Of a stretch of 64,000 bases of DNA, positions 28,051-36,491 are shown piece by piece. The DNA is taken from the NCBI GenBank assembly GCA_031082155.1, contig JAVHLL010000008.1, positions 25,049 through 89,048 of the forward strand. Reading direction: 5' to 3'. Numbering within the stretch: position 1 is the first letter of the stretch; each line of letters opens with the position of its first letter. The stretch is from Thermodesulfovibrionales bacterium. GTDB taxonomy: Bacteria > Nitrospirota > Thermodesulfovibrionia > Thermodesulfovibrionales > SM23-35. The position numbers and the translations under genes were made by a program. Below the pieces are notes generated by a model. That model was not told the origin of the DNA and ran no database searches. It saw only the letters and a program-made list of their open reading frames with translations.

Positions 28051-29306
28051 CTTGTCATTTCTTTTGAGAATAGTTTCATACCCATATAGCTATAAAATAA
28101 AACAAATAATCCAGCTAATAAAATACCAATCACTGCTCCTTCTAATTTCAAATAGTGAATTAAAGGAATAGATACAAATGCAGTAATTATACTTGACCCT
28201 ATGTACGCATTAAAAATTACTCGAGTCTTTTGAATGACCCTAAGCCCATAATTTAAAACTAGTGATATAGTATTTACTATGTAACTAATAGCAAATATTA
28301 TTAAGAGATAACCATATCCAGCGTAGCGATCCTTATAGAATAAATTTAGTATATACTCTGGCATTGAACAAATAATAATTCCATAAAAAGCTATTAAAGC
28401 TACCAAAACAAAAGCCATTTTACCAAGGAATTCCTTTAATTTTGAGAACCCACCAGAAATGTATCTATTTGTAGCAATTTGAGGCACAAAATTCGTGAAT
28501 CCACTAAGGAATATATGTGTTGGTCCAAATACATTTTGCACAGCTCTTAAAGCTCCTGAAGCAGAAGGACCGAGCATAAGAGCTGAGATAAACAGATATG
28601 CTTGACTTGATGTATAGGTTGCCAAATTTGATGCGAGAAGCCATTTGCCGTAAATCCAATTTTTTTTAGCTACATTTCTTAAATCTAATGACTGCATATT
28701 CCAAATCCCTTTAATTTGATAAAGGCCGAATAATAAAGCTATTCCTGAAGTAATTCCAATAGTTAAAAAAGCGGATTCCCATGATAATTTATTGAATTTA
28801 AATAAAATTACAATTCCTATCATTTGTGTCCCATAACATATAAAATCATTAAGTAGTGCCTTGCTATTTTCTAAAACAGCAAAAAGATTTCTTCTAATAT
28901 ACTCCTGTCCCATGTACATGAATATGATAAGAGACATAACAATGATCATTTTCCCAATCATAAAATTGTTAAATAGAATCCCTATTGACAGCATTATAAT
29001 CGTAAGAATCAGACCAAGATATACTTGAAGAATTGCTAACGAACTAAAGTATGCTTGTTTGTTCTGCCCTTCAAGTGGTGCACTGAGAACCATCATTGGA
29101 CTAGTAATAATACTGTATTGAATACTGTTCACGAAAATCATGATTGCATATCCAAGAGAAAATATTCCAAATTCATACTGACTAATATTTCTTGCGAGAA
29201 AAAAAGCAACAAAAAAATTAGAAATTGATACAATAGCCTGATCGATAATAGCCCAATAACCTGTTTTTGCAGTTTTTCCAGTGATTATTTTTTTGATTTC
29301 TTGCAA
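28047..29306 (-). CDS. oligosaccharide flippase (Wzx-like, MOP superfamily)
   Basis: 419 residues with about 12 hydrophobic helices, starting at a TTG preceded by GAAAGG. The N-terminus KTGYWAIIDQAIVSISNFFVAFFLARNIS and LGPSASGALRAVQNVFGP in the middle fit polysaccharide-exporting MOP proteins. It would flip undecaprenyl-linked repeat units to the periplasm for the Wzy-type polymerase at 24.1-25.5 kb. It is the first gene of the AT-rich block on the minus strand. Confidence 0.9.
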   Translation of the reverse strand: MQEIKKIITGKTAKTGYWAIIDQAIVSISNFFVAFFLARNISQYEFGIFSLGYAIMIFVNSIQYSIITSPMMVLSAPLEGQNKQAYFSSLAILQVYLGLILTIIMLSIGILFNNFMIGKMIIVMSLIIFMYMGQEYIRRNLFAVLENSKALLNDFICYGTQMIGIVILFKFNKLSWESAFLTIGITSGIALLFGLYQIKGIWNMQSLDLRNVAKKNWIYGKWLLASNLATYTSSQAYLFISALMLGPSASGALRAVQNVFGPTHIFLSGFTNFVPQIATNRYISGGFSKLKEFLGKMAFVLVALIAFYGIIICSMPEYILNLFYKDRYAGYGYLLIIFAISYIVNTISLVLNYGLRVIQKTRVIFNAYIGSSIITAFVSIPLIHYLKLEGAVIGILLAGLFVLFYSYMGMKLFSKEMTR

Positions 29307-29503
29307 AGAAACAACCTTTCAAAGAGCATTGACGGCATTAACAGCATGGGGGAATTTCTTTACTATTGATAACGCTTGTAAGCACTGTCAAGTCTTTTCT
29401 GTAAATTCTCATCAGGGCTTTATTCTCAACGGTTTTCATGAATCCGATTATGCGGCAATCCTCTGAATTCTTGATGCATGGGTCAGTCTTATGGGTCAGT
29501 CTT

Positions 29504-29521
29504 ATGGGGTCAGCCCTTGAA
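29504..29521. repeat. short dispersed sequence, copy 1
   Basis: ATGGGGTCAGCCCTTGAA occurs here and again at 31207-31224 in the toxin-antitoxin region, both in non-coding DNA. Confidence 0.6.
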
Positions 29522-29559
29522 TGGTGACAAACATGAGAACCGAGGATCGAGAAATGAGG

Positions 29560-29949
29560 TTAGCGTAACCATGGGATTTCCATCTCATGTTCAATTTGCC
29601 TATTTAAGCACCGGATTCTGTCATGCGCTATCCGCACGACGCAACCTATCCTCTTTGTTTTTGTATTGAAATGAGTATGTCTAAGAATCCTACGGATAAA
29701 GCTTGCAACTTCAAATTGTTCTACTTCAAAAATCATCAGACAATAATGAGGATGGCAATTCTTTTGTTTGTAGAAACCAAGGTCTCTGGTGAAAAATGTT
29801 GCAGGTTTACTCTTATGGAGAAAAGAAACGATTGAAGTGTCGGACATCCCCTGTTTTCCGATTTCATGCCCTATTTGCCGACAGTGAATTCTCCAGGAAC
29901 GTAAAAGCAGTCTCTGACTCTCAGGAATATTCTCATCAAGGATATACAT
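29560..29949 (-). CDS. DUF5615-type PIN-like toxin
   Basis: 129 residues. It starts MYILDENIPES (the acidic DEN motif of PIN_5/DUF5615 nucleases), then has SDTSIVSFLHK and FFTRDLGFYK with the second acidic TRD motif. It is probably an RNase toxin of a type II pair with the DUF433 antitoxin encoded 4 bp upstream. The last 40 residues are basic and longer than in many relatives. Confidence 0.82.
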   Translation of the reverse strand: MYILDENIPESQRLLLRSWRIHCRQIGHEIGKQGMSDTSIVSFLHKSKPATFFTRDLGFYKQKNCHPHYCLMIFEVEQFEVASFIRRILRHTHFNTKTKRIGCVVRIAHDRIRCLNRQIEHEMEIPWLR

Positions 29950-29953
29950 TCTT

Positions 29954-30196
29954 TCAGGCTACGGCAAGTTCAGGAGCACGGCTTATGAGCGCTTTCCTTG
30001 CAAGCTTTATCGCTTCAGCAATAGCTTCCCTGGACAACGATCCCCTCCATTCTTCGATAATTGCATCCCATGACATGCCGTTTGCTACCTGTTCGAGTAC
30101 ATCAGCGACTAAAATGCGTGTGCCCCGAAAAACCGGGCTTCCATGACAAATTCTCGAATCAGTTACTATATATCTTCCTATCGTTTTTGCAGCCAT
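29954..30196 (-). CDS. DUF433 antitoxin
   Basis: 80 residues of the DUF433 helix-turn-helix family: GRYIVTDSRICHGSPVFRGTRI followed by VADVLEQVANGMSWDAIIEEW. It is the expected antitoxin and autorepressor for the PIN-like toxin that starts 4 bp downstream. Confidence 0.88.
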   Translation of the reverse strand: MAAKTIGRYIVTDSRICHGSPVFRGTRILVADVLEQVANGMSWDAIIEEWRGSLSREAIAEAIKLARKALISRAPELAVA

Positions 30197-30339
30197 ATCT
30201 CCACCTCCATTTGTATTATGACTTTTCCCGAATTACATTACAAGCTACCAGATGGGAAGACGAAAAGCTGATTGTTTAAACGGCAAAAACTGCTTCTCAC
30301 AGGGTCAGCTCTCCACTTTGCACATTTAATAACCGTAAA

Positions 30340-30460
30340 GCGTGAAGCGTTCATAGCGTTCGTTGAGTTCATAGCGTTCGTTGAGTTCATAGCGTTCGTT
30401 GAGTTTATTGCGTTTGTTGGGTTTATTGTGTTTATAGAGTTCTTTGCGTTTATAGGGTCA
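30340..30460. repeat. minisatellite-like tandem repeat
   Basis: An 18-bp unit (about GTTGAGTTCATAGCGTTC, itself two degenerate 9-mers) is repeated six to seven times with growing divergence. A frame across it would give a repetitive Phe-Val-Glu-Phe-Ile-Ala peptide and is not a credible gene. It occupies most of the 316-bp gap between DUF433 and higA; 30301-30328 of that gap matches other short dispersed sequences at 31168 and 31987. Confidence 0.85.
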
Positions 30461-30512
30461 AGTCAGTTGATAGTTCATAGCTCATAGCAAGTAAAACCGT
30501 AAAAAGCACATC

Positions 30513-30827
30513 TTATGCAATCTTTCTGTGCAGTTCCTTGTAAGGCCTGATTTTTTGGAGCACAGTCTGCTTTCTCTTTCTTGCGGTATAGAGATCATGC
30601 TGATTCTGAAGATTCAGCCAAAGCTCTGGCGTTGTTCCGAAGTACCGGGAGAGCTTAATCGCCATTTCAGGGCTAATGTTTCTCTTTTCATTCACAATCT
30701 CATTGATAGTCCTGAATGTTGTACTTAGTTCTTGCGCCAGTTGCGATTGTGACAGTCCGAGTGGCTCCAGAAATTCTTCCTTTAATATTTCACCCGGATG
30801 TGTCGGTTTCCTTCTCACGCTCGACAT
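30513..30827 (-). CDS. higA: HigA-family antitoxin
   Basis: 104 residues. The XRE-type helix-turn-helix reads HPGEILKEEFLEPLGLSQSQ and ISPEMAIKLSRYFGTTPELW, the standard HigA/VapI signature. It neutralises the HigB toxin encoded 17 bp upstream and should repress the pair. Confidence 0.92.
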   Translation of the reverse strand: MSSVRRKPTHPGEILKEEFLEPLGLSQSQLAQELSTTFRTINEIVNEKRNISPEMAIKLSRYFGTTPELWLNLQNQHDLYTARKRKQTVLQKIRPYKELHRKIA

Positions 30828-30844
30828 CTTGTTATCACTCCTCT

Positions 30845-31126
30845 CTAATGATAATCGGTAATTTTTACTTCATACGCATCAGATTCCTTGAATCGGAATA
30901 TTATCCGGTACTGATCATTAATTCTGATGCTATATTTCCCTTTATATTTGCCTTTCAGTGCTTCAAGCCGGTTGCCGGGAGGTGCTTTTAAATCCTCCAA
31001 CGTCCTTGCCGCATTCAAATAATCCAGTTTTCTTATGCCTATACTGCAAACAGCTTTTGAGAATTTCCGGCTTTGGCCTGTTAGAAATAACTCTTCAGTA
31101 TCCTTATCTGTAAAAGATCGAATCAC
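30845..31126 (-). CDS. higB: HigB-type RelE-superfamily toxin
   Basis: 93 residues of the ribosome-dependent mRNA interferase fold: MIRSFTDKDTEELF, LKAPPGNRLEALKG and QYRIIFRF with a final ITDYH. The toxin-before-antitoxin order with higA is the usual higBA layout. Confidence 0.92.
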   Translation of the reverse strand: MIRSFTDKDTEELFLTGQSRKFSKAVCSIGIRKLDYLNAARTLEDLKAPPGNRLEALKGKYKGKYSIRINDQYRIIFRFKESDAYEVKITDYH

Positions 31127-31206
31127 TAATATATTACATTATAACACATAACGGTTTAAATTTAACCAGGGTCAGGTCTCCACATTGGCACATTTAGCAG
31201 AGTCTC

Positions 31207-31224
31207 ATGGGGTCAGCCCTTGAA
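31207..31224. repeat. short dispersed sequence, copy 2
   Basis: Exact second copy of ATGGGGTCAGCCCTTGAA (first at 29504-29521). Just upstream, 31168-31196 carries AGGGTCAGGTCTCCACATTG, repeated at 31987-32006. Confidence 0.6.
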
Positions 31225-31238
31225 AGTTGAAAGCATAT

Positions 31239-31378
31239 AAAAACGTTTATTGCGTTCTTTGCATTTGTTGAGTTTGTAGCGTTAATTGGGTTCATTGCGT
31301 TCATTGCGTTCGTTGAGTTTATTGCGTTCGTTGAGTTTATTGCGTTTATAGCGTTCATTGGGTTTGTTGGGTTTATTT
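31239..31378. repeat. minisatellite-like tandem repeat, second array
   Basis: Another array of GCGTTYRTTGRGTTTATT-like 9/18-mers, related to that at 30340-30460, immediately after the end of the four-helix-bundle gene and touching its last codons. Confidence 0.8.
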
Positions 31379-31741
31379 TAGGGTTGTGTTGAGGTATTTG
31401 ATGAAGTTGGAGATTTTTCGCTGAACCTTGTCAATGTCTTCGTACAGAGTATCAAATTGTTCTTGCTGTATGTACCCCTGATCAAGGGCAACATACAGAT
31501 GGCTCTGGAGTTCAGCGGCAGAAGATTTCGCTATGAACAAAAACTGCATAAATTCTTTATTGCCTTTCCGTGAGAATCCTTCGGCTATGTTCGCCATTAT
31601 TGAAATCGCCGCCCTTTTTACCTGATCTATGAGGCTGAAATCTTTTTTAAATCCATCAACGCGACAAACGCCATAAACGCTATTCACAATATCCCTTGCT
31701 TCTTTCCACGCCTCGATATCCTCAAATCGCTCGATTTTCAT
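31373..31741 (-). CDS. four-helix-bundle (23S rRNA intervening-sequence type) protein
   Basis: 122 residues, full family length. It has FEDIEAWKEARDIVNSVY at the start, QVKRAAISIMANIAEGF in helix 2 and SSAAELQSHLYVALDQGYI in helix 3. These small proteins occur in rRNA intervening sequences and as stand-alone genes; their function is unknown. A degraded paralogue is at 39042-39407. Confidence 0.88.
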   Translation of the reverse strand: MKIERFEDIEAWKEARDIVNSVYGVCRVDGFKKDFSLIDQVKRAAISIMANIAEGFSRKGNKEFMQFLFIAKSSAAELQSHLYVALDQGYIQQEQFDTLYEDIDKVQRKISNFIKYLNTTLK

Positions 31742-32047
31742 GCTAGAAACTGTTTAGGTTGTTCTGGGTCAATTTTGCGCATTAAAGTGGGCAAGTATTA
31801 AGGGACGTTGTTGAATAAAAGTTTTAGGGGTCAGACTTGTTTATTGCGTTACATCAGCCTTCAAGTTATTAAGCCATTCATATCATTTCATGTTTTTTAT
31901 ATATTCAGGGAACTGTATTGAAGAGATGGAATCAAATAGGTAATAGCGCAATCAGTACTGAATTTCATTTGATGGGGCGAAGAATCAGGGTCAGGTCTCC
32001 ACATTGCATATTGAAAGCTGTAAAACGTGAAGCGTGAGAGGCATTTC
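31742..32047. other. intergenic stretch with dispersed short repeats
   Basis: 306 bp without a gene. It carries GTCAGACTTGTTTA at 31829-31842 (also at about 32560) and AGGGTCAGGTCTCCACATTG at 31987-32006 (also at 31168). Confidence 0.5.
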
Positions 32048-32257
32048 TTAAACCTTCTCTTTTACGCCCGCCTGCTTTAATATCGACAGCAGTGTTCCTC
32101 TTGGAAGTTCTCTTTTATGATAGGGTACTGTAACTCTCTTTTTTGTTGTTTTGTTATAGTACACCCTGTGACTGCCTGTTTGATGATCAAGCTCAAATCC
32201 ATTCTGCAGTAATAATCTAATGACTTTTTCAGCAGTGAGCGAAGGAATCTTAGGCAT
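32048..32257 (-). CDS. hicA: HicA toxin
   Basis: 69 residues of the double-stranded-RNA-binding-like HicA fold: LLLQNGFELDHQTGSHRVYY with the catalytic His in GSH, then VPYHKRELPRGTLLSILKQAG. It is a translation-independent mRNA interferase. It overlaps the upstream hicB by 8 bp. Confidence 0.94.
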   Translation of the reverse strand: MPKIPSLTAEKVIRLLLQNGFELDHQTGSHRVYYNKTTKKRVTVPYHKRELPRGTLLSILKQAGVKEKV

Positions 32258-32486
32258 ATTTCAGCGTTAGGACACCTTCAAAAGTATTCGAGTCGTCGAG
32301 AATCTCCTCCCCGTGCTTTTCAACACTTTTCAGGTATGCTTCGATTGCGTCCTTAGCCATTTCTTTTGCTTCGTCAATTGTTTCTCCGAAGGTTATGCAA
32401 CCTGGCAGAGAAGGCACTATAACGGTATAGCCTCCTTCCGGTTCAGGCCTTAAAACAATCCGGTATGATAATTCTTTAATATTCAT
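32250..32486 (-). CDS. hicB: HicB antitoxin
   Basis: 78 residues from ATG 32486, chosen because GAGG lies 6 bp before it. The partial RNase H-like HicB fold shows as GGYTVIVPSLPGCITFGETIDEA and DAIEAYLKSVEKHGE. It binds and inhibits HicA, encoded directly downstream with overlap. Confidence 0.93.
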   Translation of the reverse strand: MNIKELSYRIVLRPEPEGGYTVIVPSLPGCITFGETIDEAKEMAKDAIEAYLKSVEKHGEEILDDSNTFEGVLTLKYA

Positions 32487-32635
32487 ATGCACCTCGCAAA
32501 TTTATTATACCATGCAGAAGCGAACAGAATAGAATCATTCGGGGATAATCATGTCCAAGGTCAGACTTGTTTAAGGATTCATTCTGATAAAAAGCCCCTT
32601 TGGATAACGGCCGTGAAGCGTTAGACGGATAATTG

Positions 32636-32938
32636 TTACCGTGGATGTTTGTACAAATCGTCATGATCAAGAATACGGAGCAAAAACATATCAGCTGACC
32701 AATCAGGACTTCCCGAAGACAATAATCGTGCAGGATCAAAGGATATCCTGTATCTTTTGTCAACTCTTATTGACCAAGCTGTCGGATCATTGACAATCCG
32801 CTCAAGATTCAGTCCGGGATGGAAAGGATTTTTTTCAAGCAATGCCAAGGCTTTCGCTATTTTCTTTCTTGTTATCGCATTGGAACGGAACACTTCAATG
32901 TCATCGAGAAACTTCCTACTCGGGATGAGTTCCGGCAT
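32636..32938 (-). CDS. RelE/ParE-superfamily toxin-like protein
   Basis: 100 residues: KIAKALALLEKNPFHPGLNLERI followed by WSIRVDKRYRISFD and LLRILDHDDLYKHP, the pattern of RelE/YoeB-like mRNA interferases with a final His-Asp segment. It is paired with an AbrB-type antitoxin whose gene overlaps its start by 23 bp. The target is unknown. Confidence 0.85.
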   Translation of the reverse strand: MPELIPSRKFLDDIEVFRSNAITRKKIAKALALLEKNPFHPGLNLERIVNDPTAWSIRVDKRYRISFDPARLLSSGSPDWSADMFLLRILDHDDLYKHPR

Positions 32939-33179
32939 TCTCTATGTCTCCGACCATCCATTCCGGCAGTTTCCCCTTGCCACTCTTTCGTGCCTCCCCA
33001 AGCTTGGCAAGTCCTTTCTCGTTGAGCCTGATTGACGGATACACAGATACCGGCTGGAGCACAATGGCCCCTCCTTCCTCAACTTCCAGGTTCAAATATG
33101 ATCCGCTTTCTATTCCAAGTTCTTTTCGAAGCGTCTTGGGTATATTGATACTTCCCCTCTTATCTACAGTTATAAGCAT
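32916..33179 (-). CDS. AbrB/MazE-type antitoxin
   Basis: 87 residues. The N-terminal swapped-hairpin DNA-binding domain is VDKRGSINIPKTLRKELGIE followed by LNLEVEEGGAIVLQPV; the C-terminal tail presumably wraps the toxin. It overlaps the downstream RelE-like gene by 23 bp, so they form a type II pair. Confidence 0.87.
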   Translation of the reverse strand: MLITVDKRGSINIPKTLRKELGIESGSYLNLEVEEGGAIVLQPVSVYPSIRLNEKGLAKLGEARKSGKGKLPEWMVGDIENAGTHPE

Positions 33180-33247
33180 CCCTGTCTCCTTGATTGTCCT
33201 TTATTTATATTATATGCATATAATGACATATTGTCAATTTGACATTT

Positions 33248-34282
33248 TCACATTTCTTCGATATGATAATACACCCTGTACCATTCAACGAATTTTTTGA
33301 TGCCTTCCTCAATGCTTGTTGACGGTTTAAACCCGACATCTTTTTCCAGATCGTCTACGTCAGCATAGGTCGCCGGCACATCACCCGGCTGTATCGGCAG
33401 GAAGTTTTTTTCGGCTTTTTTTCCGATGTTCATTTCCAGCACTTCGATATATTTCATGAGTTCGACAGGATTGTTATTGCCGATATTGTAAAGCTTGTAC
33501 GGAGCGCAGCTTGCTGCCGGGTCAGGATGGTCTCCGCTCCACCGGGTTTCCGGTTTCGGGATATGGGCGAGGACCTTCACTACCCCTTCGACAATGTCAT
33601 CGATATAGGTAAAATCCCTCTTCATCTTTCCGAAATTGAACACATCAATCGGTTTTCCCTCAAGAATAGCCCTGGTGAAGAGAAACAGAGCCATATCAGG
33701 TCTGCCCCACGGACCGTATACGGTGAAGAACCGCAAACCGGTTGTCGGTATTCCATACAGATAACTGTAGGTATGCGCCATCAGCTCATTCGACTTTTTT
33801 GTGGCGGCGTACAGAGAGATGGGGTGATCGACATTGTGATGCGTCGAAAAAGGCATTGTTGTATTCAGCCCGTATACAGAGCTTGAAGAGGCAAACACGA
33901 GATGCTTTACCCTATGATGCCTGCAGCCCTCCAGGATATTGAGGAAACCATAGATGTTGCTCTCGATATAGGCATAAGGGTTGATCAGGGAATATCTTAC
34001 CCCTGCCTGCGCGGCGAGGTTGACCACAGAATCGAATTTTTCCTCCTGAAAAAGACCGAGGATTTTTTCCTTCTCCTCGAGTGGCAGCTTGATAAAATGA
34101 AAATTGGCATCGCCCTGCAACTGGGCCAGACGCGCCTCTTTCAGGCTTACGTCGTAATAGTTGTTGAGATTGTCTATGCCGACTACATGATGCTTTGCTT
34201 TCAGAAGTTTCCTGCATAAATGGAACCCGATAAACCCAGCGGCCCCTGTGACAAGTATTTTTGAGGATTTGTCTTCCCGCAT
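33248..34282 (-). CDS. UDP-glucuronate 4-epimerase-like NAD-dependent epimerase
   Basis: 344 residues from ATG 34282; a longer frame would overlap the upstream dehydrogenase. SDR motifs are [28 protein letters not shown] and [16 protein letters not shown] (Tyr/Lys), with the family-specific [17 protein letters not shown]. It probably converts UDP-glucuronate (or an N-acetyl analogue) to the galacto form. It starts about 20 bp after the end of the dehydrogenase gene, whose product would be its substrate. Confidence 0.87.
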   Translation of the reverse strand: MREDKSSKILVTGAAGFIGFHLCRKLLKAKHHVVGIDNLNNYYDVSLKEARLAQLQGDANFHFIKLPLEEKEKILGLFQEEKFDSVVNLAAQAGVRYSLINPYAYIESNIYGFLNILEGCRHHRVKHLVFASSSSVYGLNTTMPFSTHHNVDHPISLYAATKKSNELMAHTYSYLYGIPTTGLRFFTVYGPWGRPDMALFLFTRAILEGKPIDVFNFGKMKRDFTYIDDIVEGVVKVLAHIPKPETRWSGDHPDPAASCAPYKLYNIGNNNPVELMKYIEVLEMNIGKKAEKNFLPIQPGDVPATYADVDDLEKDVGFKPSTSIEEGIKKFVEWYRVYYHIEEM

Positions 34283-34301
34283 AATTAACCCCCGGCCTTT
34301 C

Positions 34302-35609
34302 TCATGCTCTGAAGATTTTGCTGCTCTCAATCCCGTGCTGCCTGAAGGCATTACGGGTGTCGACAATGCATCGGGCATTTTTTTCTATGAACGCGTAGTC
34401 AAACGCAGAGTGGTCTGTAATGAGGAGGACAAGGTCGGATTTCTTGAGGACTTCCCCTGTCAGTTTCGCTGATTTTACATCGATGCCAGGGTAGCTCCTG
34501 TGGGACCTGCAGACAGGTACATGGGGGTCGTAATACTGCACCCGCGCCCCGAAGTTTCTCAGAATCTGCATAATACGGAGCGCCGGAGATTCCCTCAGGT
34601 CATCTACATCCTTTTTGTAGGCCACCCCCAGGATGAATATTCTCGCTCCGTTCAGTGATTTTTTGGACCTGTTCAGGACCGCTTCCACGGTCTGCACCAC
34701 ATGATATGGCATATTCGTGTTGATTTCGCCGGCAAGCTCAATAAAGCGTGTGATGAAATCGTATTCCCTCGCCTTCCAGGTGAGATAAAACGGATCGATG
34801 GGTATGCAGTGGCCTCCGAGCCCGGGGCCTGGATAGAAGGCCTGAAAACCGAAGGGTTTGGTCTTCGATGCCTCGATGACTTCCCAGACGTCGATCCCCA
34901 TCCTCTCAAAGAGCATCTTGAGTTCGTTCACCATCGCAATATTTACAGACCGGTAGATATTTTCGAGGAGCTTTGCGGCTTCAGCCACTTTTGTGGATGA
35001 GACAGGCACGGTCTTCTCCACAATCGAATCATAGAGTCTTTTCACCACAGAGAGACATTTCTTCGAATATCCGCCGACGATCTTGGGTATCGTACTTACG
35101 GAAAAGTCCCTGTTGTTGGGGTCTTCCCGTTCGGGTGAATACGCAAGGAAGAAATCTTTCCCCGCCCTGAGACCTTTCCTCTCAAGGATCGCCCGCATGT
35201 CCTCATCGGTCGTGCCCGGATATGTGGTGGACTCAAGCACGACAAGCTGCCCCTTCCGGAGGTATTGGGCCACCGTTTCCGTGGTTTTGAATACATAGGT
35301 CATATCGGGCTCCCTGTTCTTGTCGAGGGGCGTCGGCACACAGAGTATGATGCAGTCCATTTTCTGTAACAGAGAAAAGTCAGCGGTCGGCGTAAAACAG
35401 CCCCGCTGTTCTTTGATGCGTGCTGCGGGGATATGTTTGATATAACTCCTGCCTTCTCTGAGCAGTTCGACCTTTCGCTGGTCGACATCGAAACCGGAAA
35501 CCTGAAAACCGGCCCGGCAGAACGCAAGGGAAAGGGGCAGCCCGACATATCCGAGACCGATGATGCCGATCCGGGCATCCTTTGTTTTGATCTTCTGCAT
35601 TAAATCCAT
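34302..35609 (-). CDS. nucleotide-sugar 6-dehydrogenase (UDP-GlcNAc/UDP-Glc dehydrogenase family)
   Basis: 435 residues. N-terminal NAD-binding [27 protein letters not shown], the catalytic Cys in [20 protein letters not shown] (about residue 265) and the C-terminal [17 protein letters not shown]. The short C-loop and [12 protein letters not shown] point to the WbpA/WbpO (UDP-N-acetylhexosamine) subgroup more than UDP-glucose dehydrogenase, but the substrate is not certain. It oxidises C6 to a uronic acid for the surface glycan, together with the following epimerase gene. Confidence 0.88.
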   Translation of the reverse strand: MDLMQKIKTKDARIGIIGLGYVGLPLSLAFCRAGFQVSGFDVDQRKVELLREGRSYIKHIPAARIKEQRGCFTPTADFSLLQKMDCIILCVPTPLDKNREPDMTYVFKTTETVAQYLRKGQLVVLESTTYPGTTDEDMRAILERKGLRAGKDFFLAYSPEREDPNNRDFSVSTIPKIVGGYSKKCLSVVKRLYDSIVEKTVPVSSTKVAEAAKLLENIYRSVNIAMVNELKMLFERMGIDVWEVIEASKTKPFGFQAFYPGPGLGGHCIPIDPFYLTWKAREYDFITRFIELAGEINTNMPYHVVQTVEAVLNRSKKSLNGARIFILGVAYKKDVDDLRESPALRIMQILRNFGARVQYYDPHVPVCRSHRSYPGIDVKSAKLTGEVLKKSDLVLLITDHSAFDYAFIEKNARCIVDTRNAFRQHGIESSKIFRA

Positions 35610-35670
35610 TTTTTACCTCCAGTTCGCAAGAGAAGAGATACGACGATAGCGGTTCGATTTTCTCTCGCTG

Positions 35671-36276
35671 TCAGAACGATAGTTTTATAAAATTATTCTT
35701 CTCAAGAAATTCGAGTACATGCCGGACAGAGGTTGCTATATCATCTTTTTCTGTATCCAGGACTAGGTCCGGATTTTCCGGTTCTTCATACGGCGATGAG
35801 ATGCCGGTATATTCTTTAATAATCCCTGCCCGTGCCTTCTCGTACTGTCCTTTCGGGTCGCGCCGTTCGCATTCTTCGACACGGCACTTGACATAAACCT
35901 CGATAAAATCACCTTCGAGACGGTTCCTGATATAAGCCCTGTCTTCATGGTATGGCGAAATAAAGGCAGCCAGGACGACCATGCCTGCATCGACCAGCAG
36001 TTTCGAAAGCTCCGCTATCCTGCGGAGGTTCTCTTTCCTGTCCTCCCGGCCAAAACCGAGATTGCTATTGATGCCGTGACGGACATTGTCGCCGTCGAGC
36101 ACATAGGTGTGGACGCCTTTCCTGAAGAGCTCCCGCTCGACAAGATGCGCAATGGTTGATTTGCCGGAAGCGGAAAGACCTGTCAACCAGACGAGGCCGC
36201 TCCTGTGATTGTTCAGGCGGTTTCTCTCGCTCCGCTTGACAAACCGGTCATCCCAGACTACATGATTTTTTTCCAT
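35671..36276 (-). CDS. cysC: adenylylsulfate (APS) kinase
   Basis: 201 residues. P-loop GLSASGKSTIAHLVE (about 33-47), then DGDNVRHGINSNLGF, FISPYHEDRAYIR and a final PDLVLDTEKDD, all typical of CysC. It phosphorylates APS to PAPS, the donor for sulfation or assimilatory reduction. The location among nucleotide-sugar genes, away from any ATP sulfurylase or PAPS reductase in view, suggests sulfate modification of the polysaccharide, but no sulfotransferase gene is visible in this window. Confidence 0.93.
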   Translation of the reverse strand: MEKNHVVWDDRFVKRSERNRLNNHRSGLVWLTGLSASGKSTIAHLVERELFRKGVHTYVLDGDNVRHGINSNLGFGREDRKENLRRIAELSKLLVDAGMVVLAAFISPYHEDRAYIRNRLEGDFIEVYVKCRVEECERRDPKGQYEKARAGIIKEYTGISSPYEEPENPDLVLDTEKDDIATSVRHVLEFLEKNNFIKLSF

Positions 36277-36366
36277 TCCAATACCTTCTCCTTAAATAAG
36301 CTAGCAGGCTAGCAAGCGGGGAAGCATGCAAGCCTGCTATACAAAACATTATCAATAGTAAAGAAT

Positions 36367-36441
36367 GTCATTCTCGCAAGTGAAGCGCGTCGGGAATCCT
36401 CCTTTAAAAACCGGGGAAGATGCCGGACAAGCCGGAATGAC
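36367..36441. repeat. GTCATTCC-family inverted-repeat element, copy A
   Basis: 75 bp, starting GTCATTCTCGC and ending GGACAAGCCGGAATGAC; the ends form imperfect inverted repeats. Related copies lie at 37668, 42475 and 44518, with half-copies at 7290-7313 and 51882-51908. Neighbouring DNA (36298-36340) is a CTAGCAGGCTAGCAAG-type short repeat. Confidence 0.8.
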
Positions 36442-36491
36442 AGCTTATACAAGAATATTATACGCAAAGATTTCAACTGTCGTTTAGCCGG

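Noticed and set aside
30272..30487. Protein-coding frame across the 30.3-kb tandem repeat
   Set aside because: The peptide is a low-complexity translation of the repeat, with no ribosome site and no family resemblance.
30340..31378. CRISPR array
   Set aside because: Units are directly adjacent and degenerate, with no constant-length unique spacers and no cas genes.
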